Source: Cristatella mucedo
Lineage: Eukaryota > Bryozoa > Phylactolaemata > Cristatellidae
Assembly (NCBI GenBank): GCA_009760855.2
Contig: WPIO01000006.1
Span: 9,526,001-9,590,000, forward strand
DNA: 64,000 nt
Reading direction: 5' to 3'
Made by a program: the position numbers and the translations under genes. Within the stretch, counting starts at the first letter, position 1; each line of letters starts with the position of its first letter. The notes beneath the pieces were generated by a model. The model saw only the letters and a program-made list of their open reading frames with translations, had not been told where the DNA came from and did not search any database. Below, piece by piece: positions 1-10,421 of the stretch.

Positions 1-509
1 AGGCCAGACAAGCCCACCAGGCGAAAGTACTGCCAACGATATCGCACTACAGAAAATGTGTATAGCTCTTAAAACACTAAACCTCTTTCTAGCTCTTTCT
101 GCCGAGTCCATCATTGATATTAAGACTGATAAAACATTTATAAGCGCCATGAAAAACCAGATCTCTGTCTGCATACTGTATAAAAACTTGCTTGATGGGG
201 TAAGAATAACATACACAGATTCAAGACGCAAGAGAACAGGAGATAGTTATACCAACATATAGCAAATGGTGCGAGTAATAGGACGGGTCTGACCTTTTCA
301 ATGTCAACTCAGTGATTTTGTGACGTCAGCCAGTCGTGAGTCATAGGAACCAGACAGATTTTACAAAAGAATTTAGTATTAGAGGTATTTCTATGCTACA
401 GGAGCATGTGGAAGCCAGAAGAATAAGGATTTATAATAATAAAGCTGAAGAAAGAATGTAAAATGAGTACAATTATCTAAAAATGAATGACAGAACTTTT
501 AGTCTCTAG
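1..509. other. intergenic, no feature recognised
   Basis: No gene-like frame, RNA gene or repeat was recognised. The short open frames have no family resemblance and look like chance. Confidence 0.4.
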
Positions 510-710
510 GCAGCCAGTGCCGATTGTTATTAATTTGCTCTGAAGTGGCAATTGCGACGTTCACAGAAAGAAAGCTTGGCTGTTTGTCTGCAAAGCGAAG
601 GGTCATTCCGTAACATTTTACTACATTCCGTGAAGAGGCTACAAGAATATGCTGGCCGAGCTAATCAACTGTGAGTTTAGGCTTTCTAGTTTCGCAGAAA
701 AACTAGGTTA
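510..710 (-). mobile_element. degenerate fragment of LINE family 1
   Basis: Aligned by eye, this matches the LINE ORF region near 4,625-4,765, for example the stretch on not-cag, tggca and gcgacg-type blocks at 545-580 and the atgctgg block at 648. It is old, with many substitutions and no open frame. It is in the same orientation as the better preserved copy at 4,064-6,800. Confidence 0.45.
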
Positions 711-2119
711 GCCAATAACTATTCAGTTAGATTTTTAACAAGCGCTCAATTGAAGCAAGTTTGCTGGAATCCAATTGAAAATATTAGCACTACAACCCCC
801 GTGGGATTTAAGAGATCTTTGGCAAATACTGGAGACTAGATCAAAGCACAGTAGCTACTCTTCATTAGTATATTAATAAAAGCCGAATTTGTGCTCAGCA
901 ATTCAGTTTCCAACAAGGAGCACACAGTTTAAAAAACATTAGCACTACAGGAGATTCCAAGTGTACCTCAGACATTAAATGCTTGCCGGATGAGCATTTG
1001 TCATTGAAATTCTCTCTCTGAAGTCTACCATTTAGTTAAAACAACAACCACTAAAACTGTTGTTCAGTGCCAATGAATATAGAGGGAGTGCCAAAATCTA
1101 GAATGCTTATAAATTTTAATGTAAAAGATTACATATGCACGATCTTGATCTGCGTATTTAAAGCACTTTTGGAGATAAGGATATCGTAAATTCAACCAAC
1201 TCTGAGGCGGATTATGTGACGTGGTTCAATTTGGCAGCCAAGGCACCAAAAAATGCTTATAAAGACAATATACAAGTCATATGGCCGATCGTAAAGTGTA
1301 CTTTTAGTAGTTAACGAAGTTATCCTAGATATATTACTACAAAAAGACCAGTCAAACGTTTTAAAATTTGACGTAGAACCGTGTCGTCCGTAGTCCGATA
1401 CGGCCGCCATGGTGGCTCGTTTTTTCTATTACTGCTTAGTTAGGCACGCCTAGTGCTACAAGAATTGGACCTGCAGCCATATCTAAACTAGATTTATATG
1501 TGCCGTAGCAGGAGAAAGTATCTCCAGCCAAAATAAAAGCCAATGTTAGTCTGGGTGACCAAGGGAGTCTTTAGTGACTTGCCGAAAGCGAAAGTAAACA
1601 CTGGGTGAAAGGGCTAGCTGGTTGCATGTGTGAAACTCACTGCACAGGTAATAGCTCATATGATGAGAGCAATACATTTTATTAAAAACTATTTTAGAAA
1701 TATTTGACAGCCACATCTGCAGTGGCCTAAATATAAACTGACTCTGTAGTGCATCATCGCCAGTTAATAATCCCGTCTACGGAAGGTTTTATATAACTCA
1801 TTTACACCACTTTTTGCATCCGCGAGCACATGCATACCTCGTCGGCTCCCTACAAGGCTCAGATGCTTCAGGTATCTGTTTCCACAAAAGCTGTTAACAC
1901 CTACTTAAATTTTCCACTCCCAAATGGAAGAATCAGGAAGGCGGTAATAGCTAGATATAGGGTCCGTTTAGGGAGCCTCTTGACCCCCTTAAGAATAACT
2001 TACACAGTGACAAAAAACTGGGCTAGGTACTACATCGCGGATAAACTTCAAAGTATCGATTAATATAGCTGCCGGCCATGCGGTAGCCCTTAAATTATAG
2101 TCACTTCAGGGTCGGGTCT
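711..2119. other. intergenic, no feature recognised
   Basis: About 1.4 kb of AT-rich sequence. The short open frames at 1,192-1,410 and 1,830-2,063 show no protein-like composition or known motif. No RNA gene or repeat was recognised. Confidence 0.4.
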
Positions 2120-3110
2120 CAGAACAAAATCTTTACAATATCAATACCAACCTCTGATTGGATCAATGTAATCGCCAAGCAAAATCTCGGCTTTCGTTTC
2201 CACATCCGTGACGATCGGCTTAACCTATTCTTTGACCCTTCGCAGCCTCGCTCCGAGTATGAATCACCCGCACCCCTTTCAGCCTTTATCAACGACATTA
2301 GCACTTGGATGGCCACAAACCTCCTGAACCTCAGCAGCGGAAAAACCAAACCTCATATTTATGGATAGATTAGTTTACCCATCAAGTTAGGAAACCCCAC
2401 CCTCAAGAATGGTTTACATGGAAAAAAATTCTCCACGTCTGGCCGTAATCTGGATGGGTTTTTCCGAAACGTCGCGCCAATGGATGAGCACACTGCATCC
2501 GCTGTCAAGTCAGCCTACTTTTGACAGATTAACATTGGCAAAAACAGGATCACTTATAAAAGAGTTAGACAAAAAACTGGTTCTCGCATTTACAACATCG
2601 CCGTTTCTTTTTAGATATTAAAATTCCCTATATTGGAAACTCTCGGCATGTGCTCTAATTAGCTGCAACCGGTGCAAATCCAAGTAGCTCGTTTATCTTT
2701 CAATCAATGCGAGCTGCCACGTCACACCGCTTCGGTCCGAACGTCGCCGGATCCCTATCAATTGGGGCATAGACTTTAAGATCCAGGTGTTTGGTTGAGA
2801 GATTACGTCACTCGCTTGCACCAGCCCATCTATCTGACTTTCTTGCCCGTCCAGTGTGATCTAGCATTGCCTGCACTGTTAATTCCTGTCGTTTCACCGC
2901 GCCTCACAATAAGATTGAGTCTGATGTCCATTCCGTTTTCAGTTCGGATGCACCAAATATCTGTTATCTGGCTTTTGGCTTCTGACTTCTGACCTTCGGT
3001 GACTTTGCATTAGTTAAGCTTCAGCTAAAAATCCACATGCTCCGCTTAGCATTCCCTGCACCCCATTGGACTTTTCTTCTTTTTCTTGTGATCTTTCGCT
3101 TACCGGTGAA
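2120..3110 (+). mobile_element. decayed LINE family 1 copy (RT to C-terminus)
   Basis: Plus-strand translation of 2,160-2,365 follows the reverse-transcriptase region of the LINE at 4,312-5,667: a VIAKQNLGF-type start, an RDDRLNLFF stretch where the intact copy has YADDTQLYL, then the helix ending in WMATNLLNL. Further weak matches (the SAVKSAYF area, and the end of the ORF near 3,020) run in several frames. The catalytic YADD box is mutated to RDD. This is a dead copy of a CR1/L2-like non-LTR retrotransposon. Confidence 0.6.
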
Positions 3111-3264
3111 TGATTTCTCGCAGGTAACAGACTTGCGGTCCGACTAACCAGTCAGTGGACGTGAATTTCTTCGTGTTTGCATTTGTATCGTTGTCTAAGC
3201 GTGACACCTTGCTTGTCATTACTTCGTAGATATTTCTCCTCTTAATATGCAAATATAAAAATAT

Positions 3265-3420
3265 AAATATAGTTCATTTGTATAGAGCCCAAGAGAACTT
3301 AATTTATATTTAGGCGCTTCGAATATGACTCGGGGCTCGAGTCGAAGACCTCAGCCAGGCCTTGGTCGGGGCGAGCACCTTAACCGCTGGATCAAACCAG
3401 CACTTGAACCAAATAGCATA
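3265..3420 (-). repeat. SINE family 1 (tRNA-derived)
   Basis: Read on the minus strand, this has a tRNA-like head with a box A (TGGTTTGATCCAGCGG-like) and a box B around ggctcgagtc, then a tail with the gcgcc...ggcgc stem and a terminal 'tatacaaatgaa' type end. Near-identical units lie at 15,765-15,930, 19,205-19,350 and 20,540-20,710. The tail resembles the 3' end of LINE family 1. Confidence 0.65.
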
Positions 3421-3689
3421 GTGCCTGAGCAGTGGCATGATCCACTTTGAGCACTATAAAAAGACGCATTATTATTATTATTGGCAATTATAATATTATT
3501 ATTGCCAAAATTGTGCCCTCGGACACGCGAAGCCTGAAAAAACTGCGAGCCTTACGTGCTGCTCAAGAGATGGGCTTACTATTCTCCACCGGTCGAGCGA
3601 TTTTGGAAAACAGACGAAGCCCTATAGTAGTATTATAGACTAAAAAATTTTCTCTGACAAGTCTATAATCTTTTCTACGATCTTTTCTT

Positions 3690-3840
3690 GAGTACTGAGG
3701 ACGCTTCGCGACCAATTTTGGGGTTCGAATCCTGTAGTGGTTGTATATTTATTGCCAACAGCAAGCGGTGGTGATAGCCGTTAAGGTTCTTCTGCCGGTA
3801 TTTAAAAATGAGGCTGTTAAATTAGCCAATATTTTTCAAG
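3690..3840 (+). repeat. SINE family 2, degenerate copy
   Basis: It contains a box B-like ggggttcgaatcc at about 3,720, followed by the family body (tttattgcc ... gcaagcggtggtgat ... taaaggttctt-like). It matches the copies at 38,018-38,165 and 40,195-40,352. The 5' half is poorly preserved. Confidence 0.5.
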
Positions 3841-4063
3841 GATTCCTCAGAAAGTAGCTATGGAATGAGTTAAAGTGTTCAAACATTTCCAAGCAGTCTG
3901 TTTCCCCACTCAATTTTGATGGATAAAAATGTATCACGGCCAGTGGAACCGATGAATGTCGGTATACTCCAGGCTCCGGAGGGATTGAGAGAACTCGCAG
4001 TCGCAGGAGGTAGTATCAACTGAACTAGCTAGTACCATCGGAATCTGCTAAAGCAAATGATAA

Positions 4064-4096
<33 letters not shown>

Positions 4097-4104
4097 TCGC
4101 TTGA

Positions 4105-4146
4105 TAAAGCGCCCTCAGAGAGCTTAATCTCTCTTTAGGCGCTTTA
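4105..4146 (-). other. LINE 3'-terminal stem-loop
   Basis: taaagcgcc at 4,105-4,113 is perfectly complementary to ggcgcttta at 4,138-4,146, with further agaga/tctct pairing inside. In CR1/L2-like elements such a 3' hairpin is what the reverse transcriptase recognises. The same hairpin recurs in every LINE family 1 tail here and, in altered form, in SINE family 1. Confidence 0.6.
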
Positions 4147-4311
4147 AATTTGCTGCAAAGTGAAATGCAATTGAATGGTAAGTAAAATCATGCTTGAAAA
4201 AACAAACGAAATGAATAATATGGTTAGGGGTGACATGCACAGGGTCAGCATGCAAATGTGGTTAGTGGCAGCATGCACAGTTTCAGCACGCATAAGCACA
4301 TGAAGGACGAA

Positions 4312-5667
4312 TCACAGGGTCCCACTAAATGCTGTCCTAAATAGGTGTGTTTTTAGGTTCCTTTTAAATGTGGTCAGGTCAGGGGATGTTCTGACGCAGG
4401 TCGGGAGGCAGTTCCAGGCTTTGGGAGCATATAAACTAAATGCACGGTCTCCAAATGATTTAAGGCTTGTATGAGGTATTTCTAGACTGTTGGATTCCGA
4501 AAAGCTGGTTGTACGATGCTTGGCCTGATGGGGCAGTATATCTGACAGATAGGCTGGAGCCATAGAATGAAGGGACCTAAAAGTGAGCGACAAAACCTTG
4601 AAGTCAATCCGTTGCTTGACTGGTAGCCAGTGCAGGTCGGCGAGAAGTGGAGTAATGTGGCAACTGCGACGCTCACGACAGACAAGCCTAGCTGCAGAGT
4701 TTTGCACCAGCTGCAATCGCCTGATCGCACATGCTGGTAGGCCAGTAAGCAGTGAGTTGCAGAAGTCGAGACGGGATGTCACGAATGCATGGACCAACTT
4801 AGACGTGGTATCTTTATCTAAACAAGCCCGAATTTTAGCAATGTTATGAAGCTGAAAAAAGGCAGATTTGACTGTGGAGCTGATATGGTCGTCTAACGAG
4901 AGGTCGCTTTGGAATATGACACCTAGATTTCGAGCTGATTCAACTGGAGATATGCTGGCAGAGCCAATTTTGAGAGTCAGCCTTTCCAATCTCTGGATCA
5001 CACTGGGTTTGCCCATAACTAGTAAGTTAGTTTTATCGTCGTTAAGTTTTAGAAAATTTGCTGCCATCCATGTGTGGATGGCATCAATGCATGCAGCTAG
5101 TGAGTTTAGAGAATTTGAGGTGCTCGAAGGCTGGGAGGGATTAAAGCAAAGGTACAACTGAGTGTCATCTGCATAGAAGTGAAAGCCTAGATTGTGCTTG
5201 GCAATCACATCAGCAAGAGGAAGAGTATAAACGGTGAAAAGGACCGGACCTAGCACGGAGCCCTGAGGTACTCCATATTTCAGAGGTACTTCAGATGATC
5301 TTTGTCCATTCACGTCAATACTCTGGTGTCTCCCACTGAGATAAGACCAGAACCACTGCAGAGCAGTGCCAGCGATGCCCAGGCGAGATGAGAGGCGCTC
5401 TAGAAGAACTTTGTGATCGATGGTATCAAAAGCTGCCGAAAGATCAAGCAAAACAAGCAGAGACACTCTACCCATGTCTGCATTCCTAAGTAGGTCGTTG
5501 TATACCCGAAGCAATGCTGACTCAGTGGAGTGATTAGCTCTAAAGCCAGACTGGAACTTACTAGCAAGGTGTGAGGTTTCGATATACGAGTTCAGCTGGT
5601 CTGCCTCGACCCGTTCGAGTGTCTTTGATAGGAAAGGTAGAAGGGAAACTGGGCGGTAGTTGCTCAA
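4312..5667 (-). CDS. LINE reverse transcriptase ORF (C-terminal fragment of ORF2)
   Basis: This 451-residue open frame is the reverse transcriptase part of a LINE polyprotein, which would copy LINE RNA at a nicked chromosomal target. It starts at the conserved SNYRPVSLLPFLSK motif and continues with DLSAAFDTIDH, GVPQGSVLGPVLF and FYADDTQLYL, the last holding the catalytic YADD. The C-terminal region ends with the typical LHWLPVKQRI ... FKRNLKTHLFRTAF segment seen in CR1/L2/Rex1-like elements. The apparent Met start is a consequence of a frameshift: the protein should be continuous with the frame at 5,751-6,731. The motifs are intact, so the copy is relatively young, but it cannot make the full protein as written. 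Confidence 0.85.
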   Translation of the reverse strand: MSNYRPVSLLPFLSKTLERVEADQLNSYIETSHLASKFQSGFRANHSTESALLRVYNDLLRNADMGRVSLLVLLDLSAAFDTIDHKVLLERLSSRLGIAGTALQWFWSYLSGRHQSIDVNGQRSSEVPLKYGVPQGSVLGPVLFTVYTLPLADVIAKHNLGFHFYADDTQLYLCFNPSQPSSTSNSLNSLAACIDAIHTWMAANFLKLNDDKTNLLVMGKPSVIQRLERLTLKIGSASISPVESARNLGVIFQSDLSLDDHISSTVKSAFFQLHNIAKIRACLDKDTTSKLVHAFVTSRLDFCNSLLTGLPACAIRRLQLVQNSAARLVCRERRSCHITPLLADLHWLPVKQRIDFKVLSLTFRSLHSMAPAYLSDILPHQAKHRTTSFSESNSLEIPHTSLKSFGDRAFSLYAPKAWNCLPTCVRTSPDLTTFKRNLKTHLFRTAFSGTL

Positions 5668-5750
5668 GTTCTCTTGGTCAAGTGTAGTTTCTTGAGAAGT
5701 GGCCTGACTAAAGCTTTTTTGAAAGGTGCTGGGACATGACCTGAGGCTAA

Positions 5751-6731
5751 TTACATATTAATTATGTTAGTTATGCATGGCAGCAGCAGATCAATGCAAC
5801 GTAGGAGCAGGACAGTGGGAATAGGGTCCAGAAGACTTGTTGTCTTCTTTGATTGAGATACGAACTTTAGGACTAGATCACTAGTGACCTGCTTAAATGC
5901 AGACATTGAGGTGCAGCCAGGAACCGAGGAACAGCATTCTAGTGGGGAGGTTGTCATCGCAGGGATGGATTCCCTGATCTTGTCTATCTTCTGCACAAAG
6001 AATCGAGAGAAGCGATCGGCTAGATCATCACAAGGATCATCAGGTAAGGAGCTAATCTGGGAACGGTTGAGGAGATGGTTTATTGTCGACATCAGCATTT
6101 TTGGATTGTGCATCTGTGATTCAACAATGTTTTTATAAAAACTAGACTTGGCCTTTGCTAGGATCGATTGGTACGACCTACAGTAGTCTTCATATGCCTG
6201 TCGATGGACAGTTAGTCCGGATCTTTTGTATGCTTTTTCAAGCTTTCGTTTAGTAGACTTGGCTAGTTTAATGTCTGTGGTAAACCATAGGCCGTCTGGG
6301 CGGGGGCGCACAGTGCGCTTTGTCAGAGGGGCAAACTCGTCTAGCGTGTCATCTAGTGTCGTGCTGAAGCTATCTACCAATGATGACAGATCGGAGGGAG
6401 GATTGAGCAGCAGAGGTGAAGCAGATATTCTCGCACGGACAGCATCGATGTCAAGGGTCTTGAGGTTTCGCGATTCACAGGTTATTTTAGAGGAGGATGT
6501 GGGCACACACTGTAGATTGAATGAGATCTGCATGTGGTCAGATAAGCATGATTTGGTAATAATTGGTGATGACAAAGTGCAGTTATATGAGAAAATCTGG
6601 TCGAGTGTGTGACCCTTGATGTGGGTAGGGCCATGCACATGAGCCACAAGAGACAATGAGTCAGTCAATGCACGAAATTCGGTGCTTAAAGCGTCAGATA
6701 AGTTATCAAAGTGAACGTTGAAATCACCCAT
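5751..6731 (-). pseudogene. LINE endonuclease C-terminus and linker
   Basis: This 326-residue frame holds the second half of an APE-type endonuclease: MGDFNVHF (the GDFN motif) at residues 1-8, a TLDQIFS block, and CLSDHMQISF with the catalytic SDH. A linker toward the reverse transcriptase follows. The frame ends at a TAA (5,748-5,750 region), and the following frame is shifted relative to 4,312-5,667. The matching sequence continues upstream in another frame to about 6,790, which shows 5' truncation plus decay. Confidence 0.75.
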
Positions 6732-6779
6732 AACGAGGAAGGATCAATTTCTTGCACACAGAATCGAAATGAGATCGGA

Positions 6780-6817
6780 GAAATCTGAGATAAAGGAGGA
6801 AATCTGAGATAAAGGAG
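6780..6817. repeat. perfect 19-bp tandem duplication
   Basis: Two identical 19-bp units (6,780-6,798 and 6,799-6,817, starting gaaatctgag) sit exactly where the minus-strand LINE family 1 ends and the plus-strand LINE family 2 fragment begins. This may be a rearrangement or insertion scar. Confidence 0.8.
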
Positions 6818-7775
6818 AAAATAAATGCTTGCACTGCAGAAATTTGATCCTGGAGTTCCGAAAATATCTTAAAACTAAATGACGATAAAACTGACCTGCT
6901 GCTCATAAGACACCCTAAACGTGTGGCTGGATTAAAAGGCTCTGCTCTTCTCATAGGTGATGCTGTTGTGCGACCATCACCACCTGCTCAAAATTTAGGC
7001 GTCGTTTTCGACAGCTACCTAAATTTTAAAAGCTTTTTTCAAAAGACTGCTTCTACAGCTAGTCATCGCGTCCGATCCCTATTTAAGATAAGGAGCTGCC
7101 TTTCGTGGTGGCTTGCGAACATTTAACTAGCTCCTTAGTTCTGTCTCGGCTTAATAATTGTAATTCTCTTTTGGCTGCGCTACCAAAAAAAGCAATCAGG
7201 CCACTGCAAGTGGCTATGAATGTGGCTGCAAGAGCTGTTTTCAAGTCCCAAAGGTGACCACGTGTCTCCTTTGCTAAAAGAGCTGAGATGGCTGCCGGTT
7301 GATCAACGGGTACAGAGCAAAGTTCTTACACTGACCCATAAGGCCCGCCACGGCTTGGCATCTCCTTACCTATCTGAACTGCTGCATCAGTTTCAGCCTC
7401 CTCGTGCCCTCCGGCCCTGAATGGACAATTAATTAGCTGTCCCGTTTCTCTACTTAAAGACCGTTGGCGGCAGAAGCTTTAGCTCTGCAAGTCCCAGACT
7501 GTGGAACTCGCTTCCATGATTCTTGCGAAATGACAAATACTCTCCTGCTGCCCACGATGGCTCATCCTTTCCAGCGGTCCTGAGCTGCTACTTCCATGCT
7601 ACTCACTACCTCAACTGCTCTCCTGACTCTGCTATGCTTCCCACTTTCTCTTTGTTGCGTGAGACGAAGTCTGTTGGCTATTGAATGCGTACCGAAAGCC
7701 GCTTAGGCTGTGAGTGGGCTATACAAATCTCTCCTGCGTAACACCCACGCAGTATATGTGGAGTTGTAGATGGAG
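6818..7775 (+). mobile_element. LINE family 2 fragment (3' half), decayed
   Basis: Plus-strand translation gives the reverse-transcriptase C-terminal region in broken frames: an ILKLNDDKTDLLL block at about 6,865, PPAQNLGVVFDS, TASHRVRSLFKIRSCL, then LRWLPVDQRVQSKVLTLTHKA at 7,287-7,350. The 3' UTR (7,540-7,770) matches the family 2 tails at 32,520-32,840 and 41,820-42,060, including gtaacacccac and ggagtt blocks. The family is distinct from LINE family 1 but belongs to the same broad CR1/L2-like group. Confidence 0.75.
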
Positions 7776-7949
7776 ACACATCTGAACTGCCGGCTTTATA
7801 GCAGTGAAACTCCATTCGTGCTTTTAAATGAACTGATGGCTTTTCATGGCAGGACGCAGGCAGATCCGGCCTAGCTCTGCACTTCGCTCCATTTATTTGG
7901 GTTGCCCCATCTGTTCGGGTTGCCCCATTTACTTGTGATGTCTAATCGG

Positions 7950-8130
7950 TTTTTGTAAATAGAAGCTGAAAACGCACTTGTTCATTCATCACAGCATTTG
8001 TTTAATCCGGGTGAATTGTCCTTTGAGTGGTGAAAGTGTGCATGCTATCCCTAACCATATTAAAATGCTTCCCTTACTGCATTTGTGAAGTGCTTGATTT
8101 TTTTATCATTACATAAAATGCTTTCGCTCT
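7950..8130 (+). mobile_element. degenerate LINE family 1 3' end
   Basis: The order of blocks (end of ORF, cacagcattt, gtgcatgctatccctaaccatatt, aagtgctt) follows the 3' UTR of LINE family 1 but is heavily decayed. Confidence 0.4.
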
Positions 8131-10413
8131 GTTCCCCAGGGAGTTTCTTTTGGATGCTGAAACAGAGACATCGAAGTTCCATGGCTCGACTCTCATTAGG
8201 TTACGGTCGATGCAATATATGGGTGAACTTTCAAAACCACTTCAGAGCTTTAGTAAATAGCAAGTAATTTGTTTAGAAAACTGCTGGCAAGCTCTCTCGA
8301 AGACATCAGCTGAAATTTCCAGGACTCTTGCTATGGCGTTTGCTCAAGCCCAAGGTGAAATTCATTGTGATTATCCCTCGCTTGCGAGTCTGAGCATCTG
8401 GGCATTGGACAGCTGTGTCAATGTAAAGCGGCAGCCGCTTCATCCTCTACTTACACTGGCACTTCGATGCTCTACTCATGGCCGGAGAGTAATTGTTGCA
8501 ATTAGACCTGATGTTCTGGGACAGAGGCAAAGTGGCTTTTCTACCAGAAAAAAATGGATGCCGGAAGTCAGGATACCCTTTGATACCCTTTTCATGAGTG
8601 CCAGGAGAGACTCGGGAACAGTCTTCTTGACAATGCCCATCGAAAGATCACGGTAAAATCCTCGAGATGCGTAAGATGTCCACCAGCCACGATTTGAGCG
8701 ACTCGAGCCAAAACAGTAGCTCCATCATTGAAGTCCTGTCCGTGTACGGGTTTTAAAGCAGTTTTAAGCGTGTTGCTAAATCTGAGAAATCGCGTGGTCC
8801 TTCTGAAAATGCCTTGGTGGCAGGAAATCTTACCAAAAAAAGCTGCATCAGCCGGGCTGTATTCATCCTGTTATTACATAGCCCCATAGAAAGAAGCTTG
8901 CCCTTACACAGAGAAGTCAGTTTCAAAGTCTAAGTGCCGCAATCGCCTTGCTGTCAGACTTGCCGGTGTTTGTTCTTCTCCTCTCTTGCATATAATCAGC
9001 CAGCTTTTCAAATTCTTCATTCGCCATGAAGCATCTGTGTAGGATTATCCTCGTTCATACTTTTCTAATCTTGTCTTACGATTGCGACTTGCTTTGGCGG
9101 CAGGGATGCATTATTTATTTCAGGTAATGTTTCAACTCCTCTGAAATAACATCACTAGCTCTTAGCTTTGACAACAAGGCACTGTCTCTCACTTCAGTTG
9201 CACAATCTTCAAATTTACTATCGAGCTGAAAAGTTTGTTCAACTCGTTAGGTCATATAGAATATTTTTCGCGTCACTGATTGCACATGTGAGACCTCAAG
9301 CATTACCAGTAACTTGCTTATTTCTCCCTAAAAGCTTAACTCTCTTTAACTACGATACCATATCGAATGCTACCCAAAGCCTTCAGGTGCTGCTGCTGCT
9401 GTCACTGCCGCAAGGAGTTTAAAGCTTTTCCGGTATTTGCGAATTCAAATTGACATTTGGAATAAAATCTGGCACCCTTTTGACTAAACGTAGTCTCAAA
9501 GCCACATCCTCCATGTAGCCTGTACAGAGTTATAATATACGGGAGCATACCAATTTTAGCCAGGTTTTGAAAATTTTGTGTGGCTTTCCTTAATCCACTT
9601 TTTCGCTGTATATTGCTAACGCTCTTGCCAATTGTCCATATCCTATGCAGGTGCCGGAATAGTAAGAAATAACTTATTGGTCGGCTCTATAACCAATTTT
9701 AAAATTCAAACAATTTCAAAAACTCTCAAAAATGGGAGGCTTGACTGAGCTAAGCACCTCAGAGAGCTTGCACTGACAAGAGATACACAATATCCTGTCG
9801 GGAGGAATAAACTCGAAAGGCTCTAGTAAGCCTGTTAAAGAGAAAGAGGCGTACGCAGGTCATGTTCCCTTCGGCTCGTGCGCAGGTCAAGTCTTTGGCA
9901 ATAGGCAGGAATATAAATCAAAGGTTGGATACATTCGATAATTAGAAACTATCACACATCGGCGAAGCTCGCGGAAATGATATGCCGGTACTTGTATTTA
10001 TTTCCACACACTCATTGGCACTAGGGTGCCCCTCGGCACGTGCAGTCATTTAAAATGGCTGCCACTATGCCATGTCAACAAATAAGTGTTTTGGAATAAA
10101 TAAATATCCAATATATTTCACTAAACATGCTAGGAACATGTTTTTACTACCTCGGCTTTGAGCATGAGGCTCACAGCTTGTGCATGTGAATCGAAATAAG
10201 AGCCTCAGTTGGGTCCGACCATATTGAATTTTGAATGTAACCTCTGCTATCGCTATCTTACTAGATTTCGCTCATGGTACCTCGTTTCTGCTGCTCATAC
10301 GTCAAGGAATAGTACCTTATAATTAAATTTTCAGCGCTGGTATCCTTTTTCTTTTATCCATCGCTTGGACAATCCGCTTGTTTGTGTAGCCTTACTTCAA
10401 TAATTTTTCTTAT
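8131..10413. other. intergenic, no gene recognised
   Basis: About 2.3 kb with only short frames. A plus-strand frame at 8,333-8,656 (107 codons) and short protein-like minus-strand pieces near 8,530-9,030 have no motif I recognise. They may be remnants of an old element. Confidence 0.35.
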
Positions 10414-10421
10414 ATTTTTAA
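10414..10421. repeat. hAT target-site duplication, left
   Basis: ATTTTTAA directly precedes the transposon terminus. It is identical to 13,628-13,635. Confidence 0.93.

Larger units (their letters stand above)
4064..6800 (-). mobile_element. LINE family 1 (CR1/L2-like non-LTR retrotransposon), 5'-truncated
   Basis: The element lies on the minus strand. Its 3' end is at about 4,097 and is followed by an (AAT)n run at 4,064-4,096. It encodes the C-terminal part of an endonuclease domain and a reverse transcriptase with an intact YADD box, split by one stop and one frameshift near 5,670-5,750. The 5' end is lost inside the endonuclease domain, around 6,790, where it abuts a LINE family 2 fragment in the opposite orientation. 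Copies of its 3' end are scattered through the window, and one has jumped into the viral element at 52,077-52,520. Confidence 0.85.

Noticed and set aside
8500-9030. protein-like minus-strand pieces such as a 34-codon frame starting at 9,027
   Set aside because: Frames are short, interrupted and without a known family, so this is not enough for a gene call.
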